Source of the DNA: Malurus cyaneus samueli
Taxonomy: Eukaryota; Chordata; Aves; Passeriformes; Maluridae
DNA length: 64,000 nt
Direction of reading: 5' to 3'
Assembly: GCA_009741485.1 (NCBI GenBank)
Contig: CM019220.1
Location: 25,324,646 to 25,388,645 of the forward strand
The position numbers were made by a program, and so were the translations under genes. Positions 19,605-39,018 of this stretch are shown here, piece by piece. How positions within the stretch are numbered: position 1 is the first letter of the stretch; each line of letters begins with the position of its first letter. Below the pieces are notes generated by a model. The model was given only the letters and a program-made list of their open reading frames with translations. It did no database searches and had not been told where the DNA came from.

Positions 19605-21769
19605 TCTTAAACAGATCACACGTAAGCTCAATCCAATGCACAGAGTTGGTATCTGAAACTGTTTTTCTAGTCTGGATTCTTAAAAAATAAATCTGTTTCT
19701 TCAACTGCTCTGTTCTGATACGGCTTCAGACAGCTCCATATTAAGAGTCCCTTGAGAGTAGCAGCTTTTACCTACCAAGTAATGTAGCTTAGCTGGTACT
19801 CACAGATCTTATTTTCCCTCTTATTTTATACAGAGATCCTCTGCCCCTCCAGAACAACCATAATTATTCTATAAAAATACAAAGCATATGGAGTACTTTC
19901 CTCCAAGCAATGGAAAAGCCATGAACATAAGCAGTTTATTAGAGGTGGTTTCCCTTCCCCGCCAACTATCGAGAGCTGCTGTGAAATTGTATTGAAGTCA
20001 TACTGTGACAGGCTACAAAATAGCTATGAAAGGATTTGCCTGCATTACACAGGGTTTGCTGTTAATTAGCTCTTGTACACACACGCAGTCCATAAACCCA
20101 GCTTTTTTTTTTCTGTTGAGGAAGTGATGATTTGTTGAGAGGATGTCCTTTTTGGATCCAAAGCTAGCAGTGGGATTGTAATTCGAGTTAACTTCTACAC
20201 AACATTCTGTTTAAGCACTTGACAATGGTGGGCCTGGCTAATTAGTTTCTGTTAGTTAAAAGGGAAATGCAAATGAAATTTTCTTGGGGCATAAACAGAG
20301 ACTCCAGCTTACTCAGACCAGGAATATCAGTGCTGGTGCTGGTTCTTTCCTATCATTAGGAGCACCACATGCTCCTGATCACATCTTAAGATATACAATC
20401 TCACTCGCACAGAAAACTTCCTGTTTTTCTTCACTCCTCCTTTGATGGTATTTTCTCTCCTAGTATTAAGGTGAATGAAGCATAGGAAGGATAAACCAAT
20501 TAAAATTCACACTTCAAGTAAAAACTTTGTCCACAGTCTCCCTCCAATAACTGCACTAGCCAAACTTTTCTGATGGACTTGGGAACAGGGAAATGCAGAG
20601 AAACCAGCCTTTCCTGACTGTCTAGAGCATTTTCTTAATGCATAGCAGAGCACTATTTTCACAGCTTTTGAATTTTTCTTGTAGAAAACAGTTATCCCAG
20701 CCTTGAGAGCAGGCATTCTCATCTGTTTGCTGTTTGTTCCAGAATATACAGTGTGCTATTCTAATCACAAAAACTATTGACTGCAACTCCCACAAGGTAG
20801 CAAAAGGAGGAGAAGCATTGTAATAAGGGGCAGGAAAGAAGGATGGATAATTCCTTTGAGCATCCTGGGAGATTCCAACCTTTACCTGCTTTCCATCTTT
20901 GCTTTGGTCGTTTCTAGGAAAGGCTGGTATGGAAGGTGGAACCAAAACCAAAGTCCTACACAAATAATCCATACAGGAAGCTGCATGAGGAGCTGTTCTT
21001 TAGGACAAACTCTATTGAACCCAAAAGCTAAAAACTCCACAACTGAACTATGCAGAAAAAAATTCGTTGCCAAAAGTATGGTTGTTTTCCCACAAACTTA
21101 AGGATAAGCAGAAAAACTGAAGTTTTATCAGTCATTTGGAAAACAAGCCATGCGATGCTCATCTGATTCATCTTTATTAAACATGACAGAAAGAATTCCT
21201 TTGCTATTCTACCAGGCTCTTGCAAAAGCCCTCAAGTCAATAGATCATGGCATAAACAATTTGGAAACTAAGAAAACTGGAAAGAAATGCAACACTGCTA
21301 TGGAAATAGGATAGGATGAGGAATATCTTGTTGCTTGGGTTAAAGTCCTGCTCTCCCTTTCAGCTGCCTGAAGAGCAGAAAACCCTGTCCCCTTCAACTC
21401 ACTGATAAATTACAGCAATGGAACAAAGTCAAGTCAATCAATAAGGGTAAGACTGATTATTAATTGATTTAAGATTTATAAGTCTCAGGAGGGTGCACAA
21501 TTGTTAAAGGAACATGAAGAAGGCCCTATCTAAAGTTAAACACATCCATTTTTTATTTTCAACCCTACTCTAATAAAAAGTGTCACTTTGCCAGTGCAGT
21601 TTTGCCCATTTTTAGCCCAAACAGAATGAACCATTTTCACAAAAAAACACAATTTCACAAATCTAATACAGAGATATGAAATTTCTTTCTTTGCCTTGAA
21701 AGTGAAAGAATAAATACTGACATTTAAACATTGTGCAGTAATTTTTCTAAAACAAATTCAGCAAAGTTG

Positions 21770-21786
21770 AAACAAACAAACAAACA
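21770..21786. repeat. Short CAAA repeat
   Basis: Four copies of AAAC/CAAA in intron 16. Confidence 0.85.
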
Positions 21787-22908
21787 GACAATTCCATCAG
21801 ATCCAAAGAAAACAGTAAATATCTGAGGGCCTTCCCCCTCAGACTGAATGGAGCAGGAGTAGAGCAGCTGAGCAGAGTAAAACAATTGCTTTAATTTCTG
21901 TAGTTTGGTAAAGTCCTTAAATGTCTGGAAATAATATTTTTTTTGTGTGTTTGTGCTTTGAGTAAAGTGGATGAAATTGGAACCTTTAAGACAGGGGCGG
22001 CTCTGTTTGGTTGAGTCCATCTGAAAGTGAGGCCCCACAGAAGTATCTCAAATTGGATATCCCAGATCAGAAAGATTAAAACAAAAACATTGAAATATTG
22101 AAAAACTCATTCATCTTCTGTTGCTTATTCACTGGTTAATGAATTAAGTCAGAACTGATACTGATTTAATAGACAAATATACTCTTTGATAGCATTTATA
22201 GTGCACTGCTTTTCAAGTCCAAATATATTTACCCTCATAAGCTAGAAATAGGAATATTCACATTACTAGGAAGAAAAGGCAACCTTAAAATCTTTTATAA
22301 AATACAACAAATAAACTCAAATTTAAATCCTTAATGAGATGGGTTTCATTGAAATGATGCACTTTATCTAGTTTTAGCTAAGGAGAGTAATTCCAAAGCC
22401 TAGAAGTCATACTAACCAGTTTGAATTTAAGAATTAACAAACTCAATGGAAATGTAGGTTTTCGAAAAAAAAAAAGCAGAGTAAAGCCTACATTAATTTA
22501 TTTCAATTGCCATTACTGAAAAATAAAATTGCTGTGAGGTTACATTTTTTTCTTTTAAACAGAAAATTTCAAAAAAGACAAATAACAGTGTTATGTGAAT
22601 TAAGGAAGAAATTTGGTTTTGGTAAAACATTTCCTTTCTCAGGAGAAAGTGTATGGAAGAAAGAGGTTCATTTGCTTTCAAACAAAAACCAAGCTCCCTA
22701 CCCCTCCAGCAAACAGAAAACCAGTAAGTTCCAATTAAACCAGAATTTTCACCATCTAACAAAATTTAATCTAGAAACATGTACGTCTACAGGAAATTCC
22801 TGAGCTTAATCCTTATTGATTTAAGCTAAAAATAAAGTCCCCATAAGATGTTTTAGTGGCCAAACTGGATAGTATGACAGGGCAGGAGGGACGGGGTGGG
22901 GATGTTAC

Positions 22909-22983
22909 CTAGCGTGCTGTGGCAAAGCGGACTGGCGCGTCCATGGATAGTAAATGCAGTCATGACTAGCGGGGCCTCTACAC
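22909..22983 (-). CDS. ERBB4: ERBB4 alternative juxtamembrane exon JM-a (16)
   Basis: This 75-nt exon encodes [20 protein letters not shown] followed by PQHAR, the cleavable extracellular stalk. In mammals TACE/ADAM17 cuts here, allowing gamma-secretase to release the intracellular domain. The acceptor is cctgcag ending at 22984 and the donor is gtaaca at 22908 (non-consensus +5). It is frame-neutral and ends in AG, completed by A of exon 17 to Arg. Compared with remembered human sequence ([20 protein letters not shown]), five positions differ, including the two residues N-terminal of the scissile Ser and the one after it. The Cys pair and the YYPW and PQHAR blocks are kept. Confidence 0.95.
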
Positions 22984-23101
22984 CTGCAGGCAAATTACAG
23001 AACAAACCACGTCACTGCCACGCCCCAGGACATGCACACCATGCGCCCTTGTCCACACGTGTGGGATGGAGACACACAGGCAGCCAGCACCCCGCCAGTA
23101 C
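22984..23101 (-). other. Short intron between JM-b and JM-a (118 bp)
   Basis: Only 118 bp separate the two alternative exons. The intron is relatively GC-rich with several CpGs, has a weak donor (gtactg) and a good acceptor (tttgcctgcag). The length is still enough for ordinary splicing, so exclusivity is unlikely to be enforced by distance alone. Confidence 0.93.
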
Positions 23102-23146
23102 CTATCCATCAGCCCGATGCAGTCCTCCAGGTGTGGCCCTATGCAC
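23102..23146 (-). CDS. ERBB4: ERBB4 alternative juxtamembrane exon JM-b (15b)
   Basis: This 45-nt cassette encodes CIGPHLEDCIGLMDR, close to the human JM-b segment I remember as CIGSSIEDCIGLMDR. Isoforms using it lack the sheddase-sensitive stalk and are known to resist TACE/ADAM17 cleavage. The acceptor is tgctgcag ending at 23147 behind a strong pyrimidine tract. The donor gtactg at 23101 is weak: +4 is C and +5 is T. The exon sits upstream of JM-a in gene order, separated by only 118 bp. At 45 nt it is frame-neutral whether included or skipped. Confidence 0.95.
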   Translation of the reverse strand: MHRATPGGLHRADG

Positions 23147-30261
<7,115 letters not shown>

Positions 30262-30355
30262 CGGCCCGTAGCATGTGATCATGTTTTCTTCCATCTTTTC
30301 ACACTGGGGATCACACTCCACACAGACAGAACCGTTGGCAAATTCTCTGAATTCC
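30262..30355 (-). CDS. ERBB4: ERBB4 exon 14 (domain IV)
   Basis: This 94-nt exon encodes (G)[19 protein letters not shown] followed by [12 protein letters not shown], further domain IV cysteine modules with an NGS sequon. The acceptor is gttctcag ending at 30356 and the donor is gtaagaac at 30261. It ends on a complete Pro codon, so exon 15 begins in phase 0. No long ORF marks this exon because adjoining intron stops fall close by. It was located from the conserved [12 protein letters not shown] peptide and the splice borders. Confidence 0.95.
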
Positions 30356-31530
30356 CTGAGAACGTATTTTGCAGACAGGTTAGGAGAAAGGCAACTTCAG
30401 CCCAAAACTGAGCCTATTTGGGTCTTGAGACTTGATGGAATTGACCTCAGGGGCACTGAGGCCAGCAGCCTGTCACAGCAGCTGAGGACAGACCACTGCC
30501 TCATGCACAGCCACGTGAAGCAGACACATCTTCACCAGTATAAAACTTTCAAGTCTTATAGTGGGGCTTTCCCCCTCTTTTCTTTACAAATACAGACTTT
30601 GTTAACAGGACAAAATTGCTGACTTCTTGATTTTCATCTATAGGATTGTCACTCTTGGCTCAGATTCAGGGAGTCACTGATACAGAGCTGTCCTTGTGGC
30701 AGGTAAGTAGCTATGAACATGTGTTTTAAAGCCTGATCTCAAAAAGGCTCATAATGTTTTCAGTAACAATTCTAGATTAAGGTCTGAATCTGTAAAATGT
30801 CAAAACAAATCCTGGGGTCTGCAACTCTTCTTATTAAGTGGCAAGGGAGGAGGAGAGAAGAAGAGTTTCTAAGCACATAAAACTGTACTGACAAGGTATT
30901 TTCTGCATGTCTTCTCCAGATAGAAGAGTTGAGACTATTTTCATGCATATGTGTGAGTTCATTTGGCTCAGTTCAGCTTCACCTTTCTGTCATATGGCAG
31001 ATTCAACTACCTTGTGCCGTGCAGGTATTCCCAAAGCAGAAGTAGCAGAAAGAGAAAGGGGGAGAGCTCATGCTGGTTTTTTTTTTTTAATTTATATTTG
31101 TGTGTACAATTACACAGTGCATTATGAAAAAGAGAGTGATTTTTCCTACTCTGGGATCCTTACTCAGAAAATTTCTTTATCACATAATTGTATGATTCTC
31201 CATAGAGGTATCAAGCAGGGATAAATGGTGAGGGAGTTTTTTAAACTTGTTTTCTAAATCGAATTGTTCACCTTACCAGCAATGCAATGAGTCCAACATG
31301 ATGATGCTGTGTGAAAAATTTAGTAAGCAGAACACCAGGGAGAGCTCTCTGCATAAGGTCAGATTTAAAAACCTTTAAATGTTAGCCCACAACACATTTC
31401 ACTTATAATCAGTAATATTGGCAATGGAGCCAGACACTGATTAATGCAAACCTAAAATGACTTGCTCGTTTTAAGTCCTCAAAAATGCTATTTAACAGCT
31501 TCAGAGTAAAGAACAAGGGGAATGCCTTAC
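30356..31530 (-). other. ERBB4 intron 13 (1175 bp)
   Basis: Compact intron between exons 13 and 14. Nothing recognisable beyond a T-run near 31078-31088. Confidence 0.9.
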
Positions 31531-31663
31531 CCATCGTAGAGGTTGCAGGAGTCTATGCAGGTTCTGCCCCTGATGAAGCGCTTGCAGGACAGGCACTGGT
31601 CCGGCCCTGGTCCCCAGCAGCCGTCACTGGAACACAGCTCATTGCACACCATCCCATCAGCAG
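31531..31663 (-). CDS. ERBB4: ERBB4 exon 13 (domain IV)
   Basis: This 133-nt exon encodes [20 protein letters not shown] followed by [20 protein letters not shown] and NLYDG, the first disulfide modules of cysteine-rich domain IV. Domain IV folds back onto the domain II arm in the autoinhibited tethered form. The acceptor is gtctgcag ending at 31664 and the donor is gtaaggc at 31530. It ends in GG, completed by G of exon 14. Length matches the human exon as recalled. Confidence 0.97.
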
Positions 31664-31969
31664 CTGCAGACACAGAGATTCTGTCAGAGATGCACACAGC
31701 CCTCCCAAATCCAAGGGAAAGCATCCCCACACAGTACGAAATGGAAATAGGATCCCCCCACTTTCCAGAAACAGGACAGGGAAAGGCACAAAGTCACCAT
31801 GGTGCCACAAGACAAATACTCAGAGAGTTCAGCTGGAATACTGGACACACTCCTGCTCTGCTCCTTTCAGAAAAAATAGAGTGGGAAAAAGATTTAAGAG
31901 AGTGCTGAAAGGATGATCAAAACCAGAGAAGAGTTTCTAAACCAGGAATAAACAGAGAAGCAGCCTTCG

Positions 31970-32260
31970 GAGATGGGGGAGAAAGGACATGATTAAAGCT
32001 TCTAAAATCCTGAATGGCAAGGAGGAGGTGAGTAAGCATGAAACAATTGTTCACTGCTTCTTCCAAGTCCCTTATGGGCATTCAAAGAGACAGGAATCCA
32101 ATAGGGTTCAAAAGTGAGATTTTTTTTCATAGGAAGTAAAGATCAACCTGTAGAATTCCCTGACACAGGACATGATAAATGCCAAAAATTTAAAGGATTC
32201 AAAAAATCAGCTGTCCAAATTCACAAAAGTTCTATTAAACTAACATGTAAAACACTGCCT
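31970..32260 (+). mobile_element. Probable old CR1 remnant
   Basis: The stretch resembles the 3' untranslated part of older CR1 families: a segment like TTTTTTTTCATAGGAAGTAA, followed by CAACCTGTAGAATTCCCTGA, then a TTCAAAAAATCAGCTGTCCA-like block. It is diverged, the ends are uncertain, and the family was judged by eye only. Confidence 0.45.
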
Positions 32261-35200
32261 GTGAATTGAGTACTCCCTGAAATAAAACTTATGGACAGTG
32301 AGGAAAAATTTGAAGGAAAGACACTGCTAATTGTGATTTTAAAATCATTTTTCACAAAAGCACCTGAGGAGCCGAAGAGCCTTTATATTAAAACCCCCAA
32401 GCCCACAGCAAAATACACAACAAAGGGTTAGAGGGAAAGTTTGTTTCAGAGTGTAAGTCTGTATTTTTATTTTATATAAATACTTCCCCATATAAATATC
32501 TAGATGATGAGACAGATGGAGAAAGTGAGCAAAGAGCAAAGGAAACACATTATCTCTCCAGCATCTCAAGAAAATCTGGGTGCACTTTCAGCTTAACCCT
32601 GCCTTGTGAAAAGACAGAATTAATTTGAATTTAGTTTTTCACAATGAAATGTTTTACCCAAATGGATTACACACTGGGCTGAGTAAATTAAACCCAGCAA
32701 GGACCTGAAATATCAGAGATGGCAACAATACAGACACTTGTTTGCTTTTTAAACCATTGGAAACTACGCGGGAAGAATAATAAATTATATGAAGGTATGC
32801 TGGTTGAATTCTAACACACTATCCAATACTATCTTATTCAATACACCACAAATAACCTCAGGCATGAGAAGTCTGCACATGTTCTATCAAAGTTGGGATT
32901 TAATTTATTTTTTCTTTTTATATCACATATATTTTTTAATGCCAACATCCGACATCTAAAAGCTATTCAGAAGTATCTTTTTGGCTTTTCTTTTGCCTCA
33001 AAGCTCGAACCAGGTACAGCCAAACATAAAATGATTACATTTAGGAATCATTCCAGGTGCTCAGTGTGCTTTAAAGTGTATTAATTATCACAGATTCCAG
33101 CACAGCAAGAGGGACTCAGGAGGCCATTTCAGAGAGATGCCTTGTCCTTGTTCCCTGAGCTCTGCTCTGCAGTCAAATGAGCCCCAGCAGCACAACCAGG
33201 ATGAACAGAGACACAAAATTCAGTTTCTCATTACTATCCTAACCTGAGTTGCTTTTGGGCATAGCAACAGTTTTATAATAACTATGACGTGTCAGTTGTT
33301 CCATCGTGTTGCCATTGCCTGAACCTGCAAATAAAAACAAAAGCAAAAACACAAACCCAGAAACAATCCTAGTCACAATTAAGCAGGCTTTTTATACAGT
33401 TCCATATGGGTTTTGTTTTCTAATAAATGACTCATTTGAAATCTCTATCAGCAACAAAGAAAAACTTCACCTGGTTTGGAGAGCCCTTTGCTCTCATTTT
33501 CAATTTTAAGATACTGGTAACTCTCCTGATTTTGTTTTCCACACTCATCACAGACAGGCAGTTTCCTGTTTGCTTTCTCACCTTCTTTTATAACCTGAAA
33601 TTGTGATTTACTACTAGTGATTTCCTTTCTTTTCATTTTTCTGACCCATCAAACTACTCTGGGATCAGAATTTATTTGCCCACACAGAGTGCTTCACTAA
33701 AAGATCACTCCAAAGAACAAAGGACACTATTATAAGATAGCCCAGAAAATACATAGTTACTATATATAAATAAAAAGAGAGGTTTTCAATAAAAAAAATC
33801 ATGATTACCCTATTGAAATGTAGCCAACATAGTGCCCGTAGTTATGAAAAAAGCACCAGAAACAAAAAAAAAAAAAAATCACTATTTCCTCCTGAAATAT
33901 TTTCATAAATGAATGTTGGCAAGGAGGGAGTGGTTGTTTTGACAACTTATAAAAACTCATTTTGCTTGTCTTTTTCTTCTTTAATTGTAGGTATGGCTAA
34001 AGAAATGTTTCCATTTTTGACACATTATTGGCATTTCCATGGGCTGAGCATGTTCTGCAGCTCCAGCACACCACACAGCCTTCCTTCCACCACAGTGGAA
34101 GGAAAGAACAATAATGTTCTTGACAGCAACTGGATTTTGTCAGGAGTTTTAGAATAAGGGCTCTTTATTAATGGGGTCACGCAGGTTAGAAGCAGAAAGG
34201 TTCAATGCTTTTCCCCAACCTAAACAGAACGCAACAAAATTTGCTACTTAAAAAAAGAAAAATTATTGTTATTTGGCTGTACACTGCTGGGCCTGATCCA
34301 AAGCTCCATGAACTGAACAGAAAAGCTCCTGCAGAGTTCAATTAGCTTTACATCAGACCCGATAATGAATGTAATCATTTATTCAAGTTGTTAATTGCTG
34401 GCTAGATTGATATAATTCATAACAATCACATCTGTAACAACCTTTGCCTAGGAGGGTTTCATTTGACACTGCAGCCCTGTTACTAAAGCTAAGAGAATTA
34501 TTTAGGTAACTTTGGATAAAAGAACATTTTTTTCTGCATTTACTTTGTGCGCACTCATATTTCACATGAGTCACCTCTGACTGTTCCATAAAAAAAAACC
34601 ATGCTGGGAATAAAAAGGCAGATGCTTCACTTCAGCACGGAGCAAGGGTAAAACCCACCTATCCCTACCTTGGTGATTTCTTCTGTTCCCCATCTCACAA
34701 ACTTGGACACTGACATTTCTATCCCTGAGTGTGTGTAGGGAAGTGGAGAAGGGAAAAATCACTTTCCTTCAATGTACACTCCTTTTCTGCATGGCACCAT
34801 CTTAGAAAGGCAACACAAATCACTGGAACATCCTGGGGGGTTTATGGATTTTTTTCTTTTAATCTGTGATTAAAAATGCACATGCATTTTGTTCCTTTTC
34901 ATTTTCCATTCATTTTCAACATTCTACAAAAATCAGAAGTCTGCCTTAGGATTTTAACCTAAAAAAAAAAAAAATCTTGGGGGCAGTGAAAGAATTGGTG
35001 ACTACCTTAACATACTTAAGAAGTGGTATAAACAGTGAGATGAAATAATTAAGGATATCAGTATAAAGTATATTTTGCATGCTGGAAATTTTTTTTAGCA
35101 TTTTCCACTGGCTGAAGTCTGTTGGCTTTGTCTTCTTCATTAAAAAAAAAAAAATCAAAATCAGAATTTTGCCAAACACTGTCAAGCAGTGTTACCTCAA

Positions 35201-36148
35201 AGATGAAGCATTAACACAGACAAAACTTTTCCACAAAAATTTTAGTCTCCCTGCAATTTTTCAGCATTTCCCCACTGATGGAGAGTCAGCTGAACACAGC
35301 ATTAAATGGCATGGAAAAGGTATCATCGCTCTGTGATACATCATAAAAGTCACTTAAATACAATTGTGAGTACAAGATCTCAGAAGCTCTTACATGAATT
35401 TTCAGAAGAGCTACACATTGATAAAGTTTGCTGTAATTTGCTTTAAGCCATTAATCACTGGGTAGAGAGGAAAATAAACACAAGCTGATAGTGACTCAAA
35501 ATATACAAAGAAATAATACTAAACATATCTGACTGTAGTAATTAACATTGTTTAGACTGGTTTCTTGACTGAAAATCATGTGAAAAGAAGCCTTTGGTGG
35601 ATATTTTTATCAACAAATCACACCCTTCTGGTTACCACACGAGCAAACAGGCAGTATTTCTGCCCCAGGGCATGGATTCTGGTCCTGCAAATATTTACTT
35701 ACATATCTCCTTCCCCATTCTGGTGAGGCTCATTTGGCACTCAGGATGGTGATGTGGGCATGTGCCCAAATATCTGCAGGATCAATGGCCAGAACAGGCA
35801 AAACAGAGGAAAGGCAGAAATGGAAACCCTAGAGGCTCGTCCTCAAATCTCACTCATTCAGGCAGTGGAAGATGTAGGAAAATCTCCAAAACTCCAGTAC
35901 GTTGGCCTGTCCTGGAAATGACAGGTGCTCCAAAGGGTGCTGGAGAACTGCATCTGGCTCCAAGTGTTCCTGCAGAGTTTAGTGAGATATCCAACCTGAA
36001 GCAGAGCCCATGAAATCCCAGAGAGCTGCTGGCTGACAGGCAGAGCTGAAGCAGCAGCACAGCTCTCCTCTGCTAATGCTGGCTCTCAAAAGGCCACAAA
36101 ATATTAATCAATTCACTTACACAGATGTGCAAAGAGAGGAAACCACTG

Positions 36149-36220
36149 TTCCTGTTGGGACTGCACTGCCTTCCAGTTGGAGAGAAGAAGCCTGACTATT
36201 CCTGTTGGGATTGCACTGCC
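36149..36220. repeat. 22-bp direct repeat, spaced 50 bp
   Basis: TTCCTGTTGGGACTGCACTG + CC at 36149 recurs at 36199 with one mismatch (GATT for GACT). The intervening sequence is not obviously repeated, so this is a pair rather than an array. Intron 12. Confidence 0.8.
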
Positions 36221-38818
36221 TCCTGACTAGAGCTGCTTGGTTTATAATGTTCATTATACACAGCCCATTTCATGAACAAGGGTTAGAGTCCATTTGTAAA
36301 ACCAGCCCTTTGGTACTGGAGCTTACATTGTGACTTTTTAAAATGATGTGAATGAGATTTGTTTTCCTCTTTAAGATTTCTGTGGTGTTAAATCTCCTAA
36401 AATGTCTTTAGGAGCATTTTGCTTCCTGGAAAATGATGAGTGTCTATTATAATAAATCCTCAGCAACCTAGAGGTGAAATAAAATTTACATTTTCCCTTT
36501 GTGTGCAAATGTAGTGACAAGACATCAATTGTGATAGGATGATGTGACAGCACATCCCAGTTTCCATTTGCTCTGGAATCCCATGTTTCAGTAGTTGTGG
36601 CAGCTTCGAAGGGACTCAAACGGAATGATCCCAGGAAAGGGCAAAGAGAAGCCCTGACAACTAAAGCAAGAATATGTTCCAAACTGCTGTGCTCAGCTAT
36701 GGCCCAAAGCTCTCAAAAACAGTGAAACAACTGGGACTCTGCTGCATGAGGGGAAAAAGCACCTTATGAAATTCATCTCAGAGTGATTTCCCATTGTCTC
36801 CTAACATATGGGGAGTTATAGAAAGCTTAATGCAAAGAGGAAACATTCCTGTATGAGACATGAAGCCTGTGCTCCATCTTATAACTGCTGACTTTCTTTT
36901 TACATTAAATGTCCAGGAATGAAGGAAAGTTGATTGTTTTTTCATTAAGTGCATTATGATCAAACAGGTAGAACCAATTTTATGTAAGAAAACATCAGAG
37001 CAGCAAGAGCATAATTTTTCTCCTATGATAAGCAGTTTTTCATCTGGTAGAAAGGAAACCTGTGCTGTCTGGAAGGTTCACAAGTTCATGTATCTCCTGG
37101 CAAGAAGGGACCAACTAGGATCTGGGAACATAACCTTAGTGATTCTTGCATGGTCATAATAACCTTGAGCTTCTTCATTCTTCTGTTCTGTCGGCCCAAA
37201 AAATTCCATATAAGAAATCTCAAAAGGCTAATTCTTCCCTCATGATATGCAAAATACACTTGTTACTAGAGCACTAGCACAGAACAAGCTGATTCCTCAC
37301 CATGTGATCCTGTCTCACTGCAGGGGAAAGCAAAGAGCAGAGCCCCATCTCTGGGCAGATATGATTGTCCTTGGTAGCACCTCTATTTTCCAATCAATAC
37401 TCTATTTCTAGAGCTGGCTTTCTAGGTGGGGGCAGAAAGAAAACAGACTGCACACTGGAACTGTTCAAATACTCTTCACCCTCGCAAGAATGAAAAGCAA
37501 AGGAAAAGCCTTGAGATGGAAAGAAGGAAAACCTGGAGAACAGAAGCTGTTAAGACAACGCTACGAAGCTCATGGACGTTGAGCAACTTCTTTTACCCCA
37601 AAAAAGTTCTGTTCAGCACATCCTTCTGCCACATGCAACACAAGTTTGTGCCAGAGGATAAAATATGGTGCAGTTTAAAAGGGGGCACTGCTCTGCTGGG
37701 GTTAAGAAACAGCCCTTTCCCTCTATACCCTCAGGCATAATCACAGTAAAAACTGCAGTGACAGCAAGTAGCATTTCCTTAACCTTCACTTTTGTAAATT
37801 GCATGTAAAGAAATAGCCTGATAAAATTAGTGATAGTAGTAATTAAAATGCCATACAACAAAATCAAGTGGAGACTGACCAAACAAGATTTTGTCCTTCC
37901 TGTGGCTCTTCCACGGCCGGAGAGATTAGGAAAGTAACTGAGCTGCAGAGAGAGAGTTGCAGCTGTTTCACCTAACACTGAAGATACACTCCACTAATGA
38001 GCACAGCCATTCACTCTCTCAAAACACAGCAGAACAGCATATCAAAGGAAGGGGAGAGAAAAAAAGATATAAAACCCCTCAAAAAATAAACACCCCGCCC
38101 CCCAAAACAAAAACAAACCAACAGAAAGGAAGAACTAAAGTGCAAGTCAAAAACAGGACTCGAAAAAACCCAAAACAAAGATTTCTGGCTGGTCAGAGGA
38201 CACACCCCAGCAATATCACATAAATATACAAAGCAATTTAATGTATCTCTTCTCTTATGAAGCAATCTAACAGATTAGCTGTATTGTTGCCATCATATGC
38301 CTGTATTAATGCAATTTGCTGCCTGATTTCTATATAAATAAGTAGTTTTATCTGCTACAGAACTTTCTTTGGCTTTTCAGTACTATGATCTTAGCCTAGT
38401 TACCGGCATGTAAGCTTTCCTGAAGCAGTACTTTATATCAGATAGGTCAAATATGAAAAGGAAGAACTTGGTGACCTAAAACAGTCCCAAAAGTGACCTC
38501 TCTGGATTAAGAGAGGGCCACTTAGGGTAGGGGAAGCAGAAGATGCTAATCCCACTCCATAAGGAAAGGACTGTAAAGTCATGAACACTCTATACACAGC
38601 CTTCAGAATTCAGGATTGTGAAATTGGAACATTCCCATCACGGTAAGGAAGCAGCATGCTCTCTCCACTCCCTTTCACTTGTTCACGCCTTAAAACATTT
38701 CATTTTCCTGCTCAGAGGCATGTTGGGTCAAATCCCTGGATGCTGTAAATGATCACAGCTCCCCTGCTATCCACAGGAGCCCCAGCTGAGTTTGTGGCAG
38801 CGAGCAGCAGGTACTCAC

Positions 38819-39018
38819 TGCAGTTCTCTGCCCTTTTGTTGCGGTGGATCACTGTCTTTTGGCTGGGGGTGCTGAAGAGGCTGGTCCAGTTGACAGTGTG
38901 GTAGTAGCACAGGTTGCTGTTGTCTGTGATGTAGATGTTGCCAGCACTGATTTGCTTCAACGACTGAAACTGCAGCGAGGTGATGCCTTGTTGCTTGAGG
39001 ATGAGCAAGGAAAGGCCA
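38819..39018 (-). CDS. ERBB4: ERBB4 exon 12 (domain III to domain IV)
   Basis: At 200 nt this is the largest exon in the window. It encodes [20 protein letters not shown], then [20 protein letters not shown], then [20 protein letters not shown] and KRAENC. It finishes the domain III solenoid and enters domain IV. Sequons NWT and the junctional NCT are present. The acceptor is atcccag ending at 39019 and the donor is gtgagtac at 38818. The final A joins CT of exon 13 to form Thr. The [13 protein letters not shown] portion is clearly more divergent from human than the solenoid core. Confidence 0.97.

Larger units (their letters stand above)
31664..38818 (-). other. ERBB4 intron 12 (7155 bp)
   Basis: This intron separates the last domain III exon from domain IV. 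It holds a probable old CR1 remnant (about 31970-32260), A-rich runs, and a 22-bp imperfect direct repeat spaced 50 bp apart (36149-36220). No gene is seen. Confidence 0.9.
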
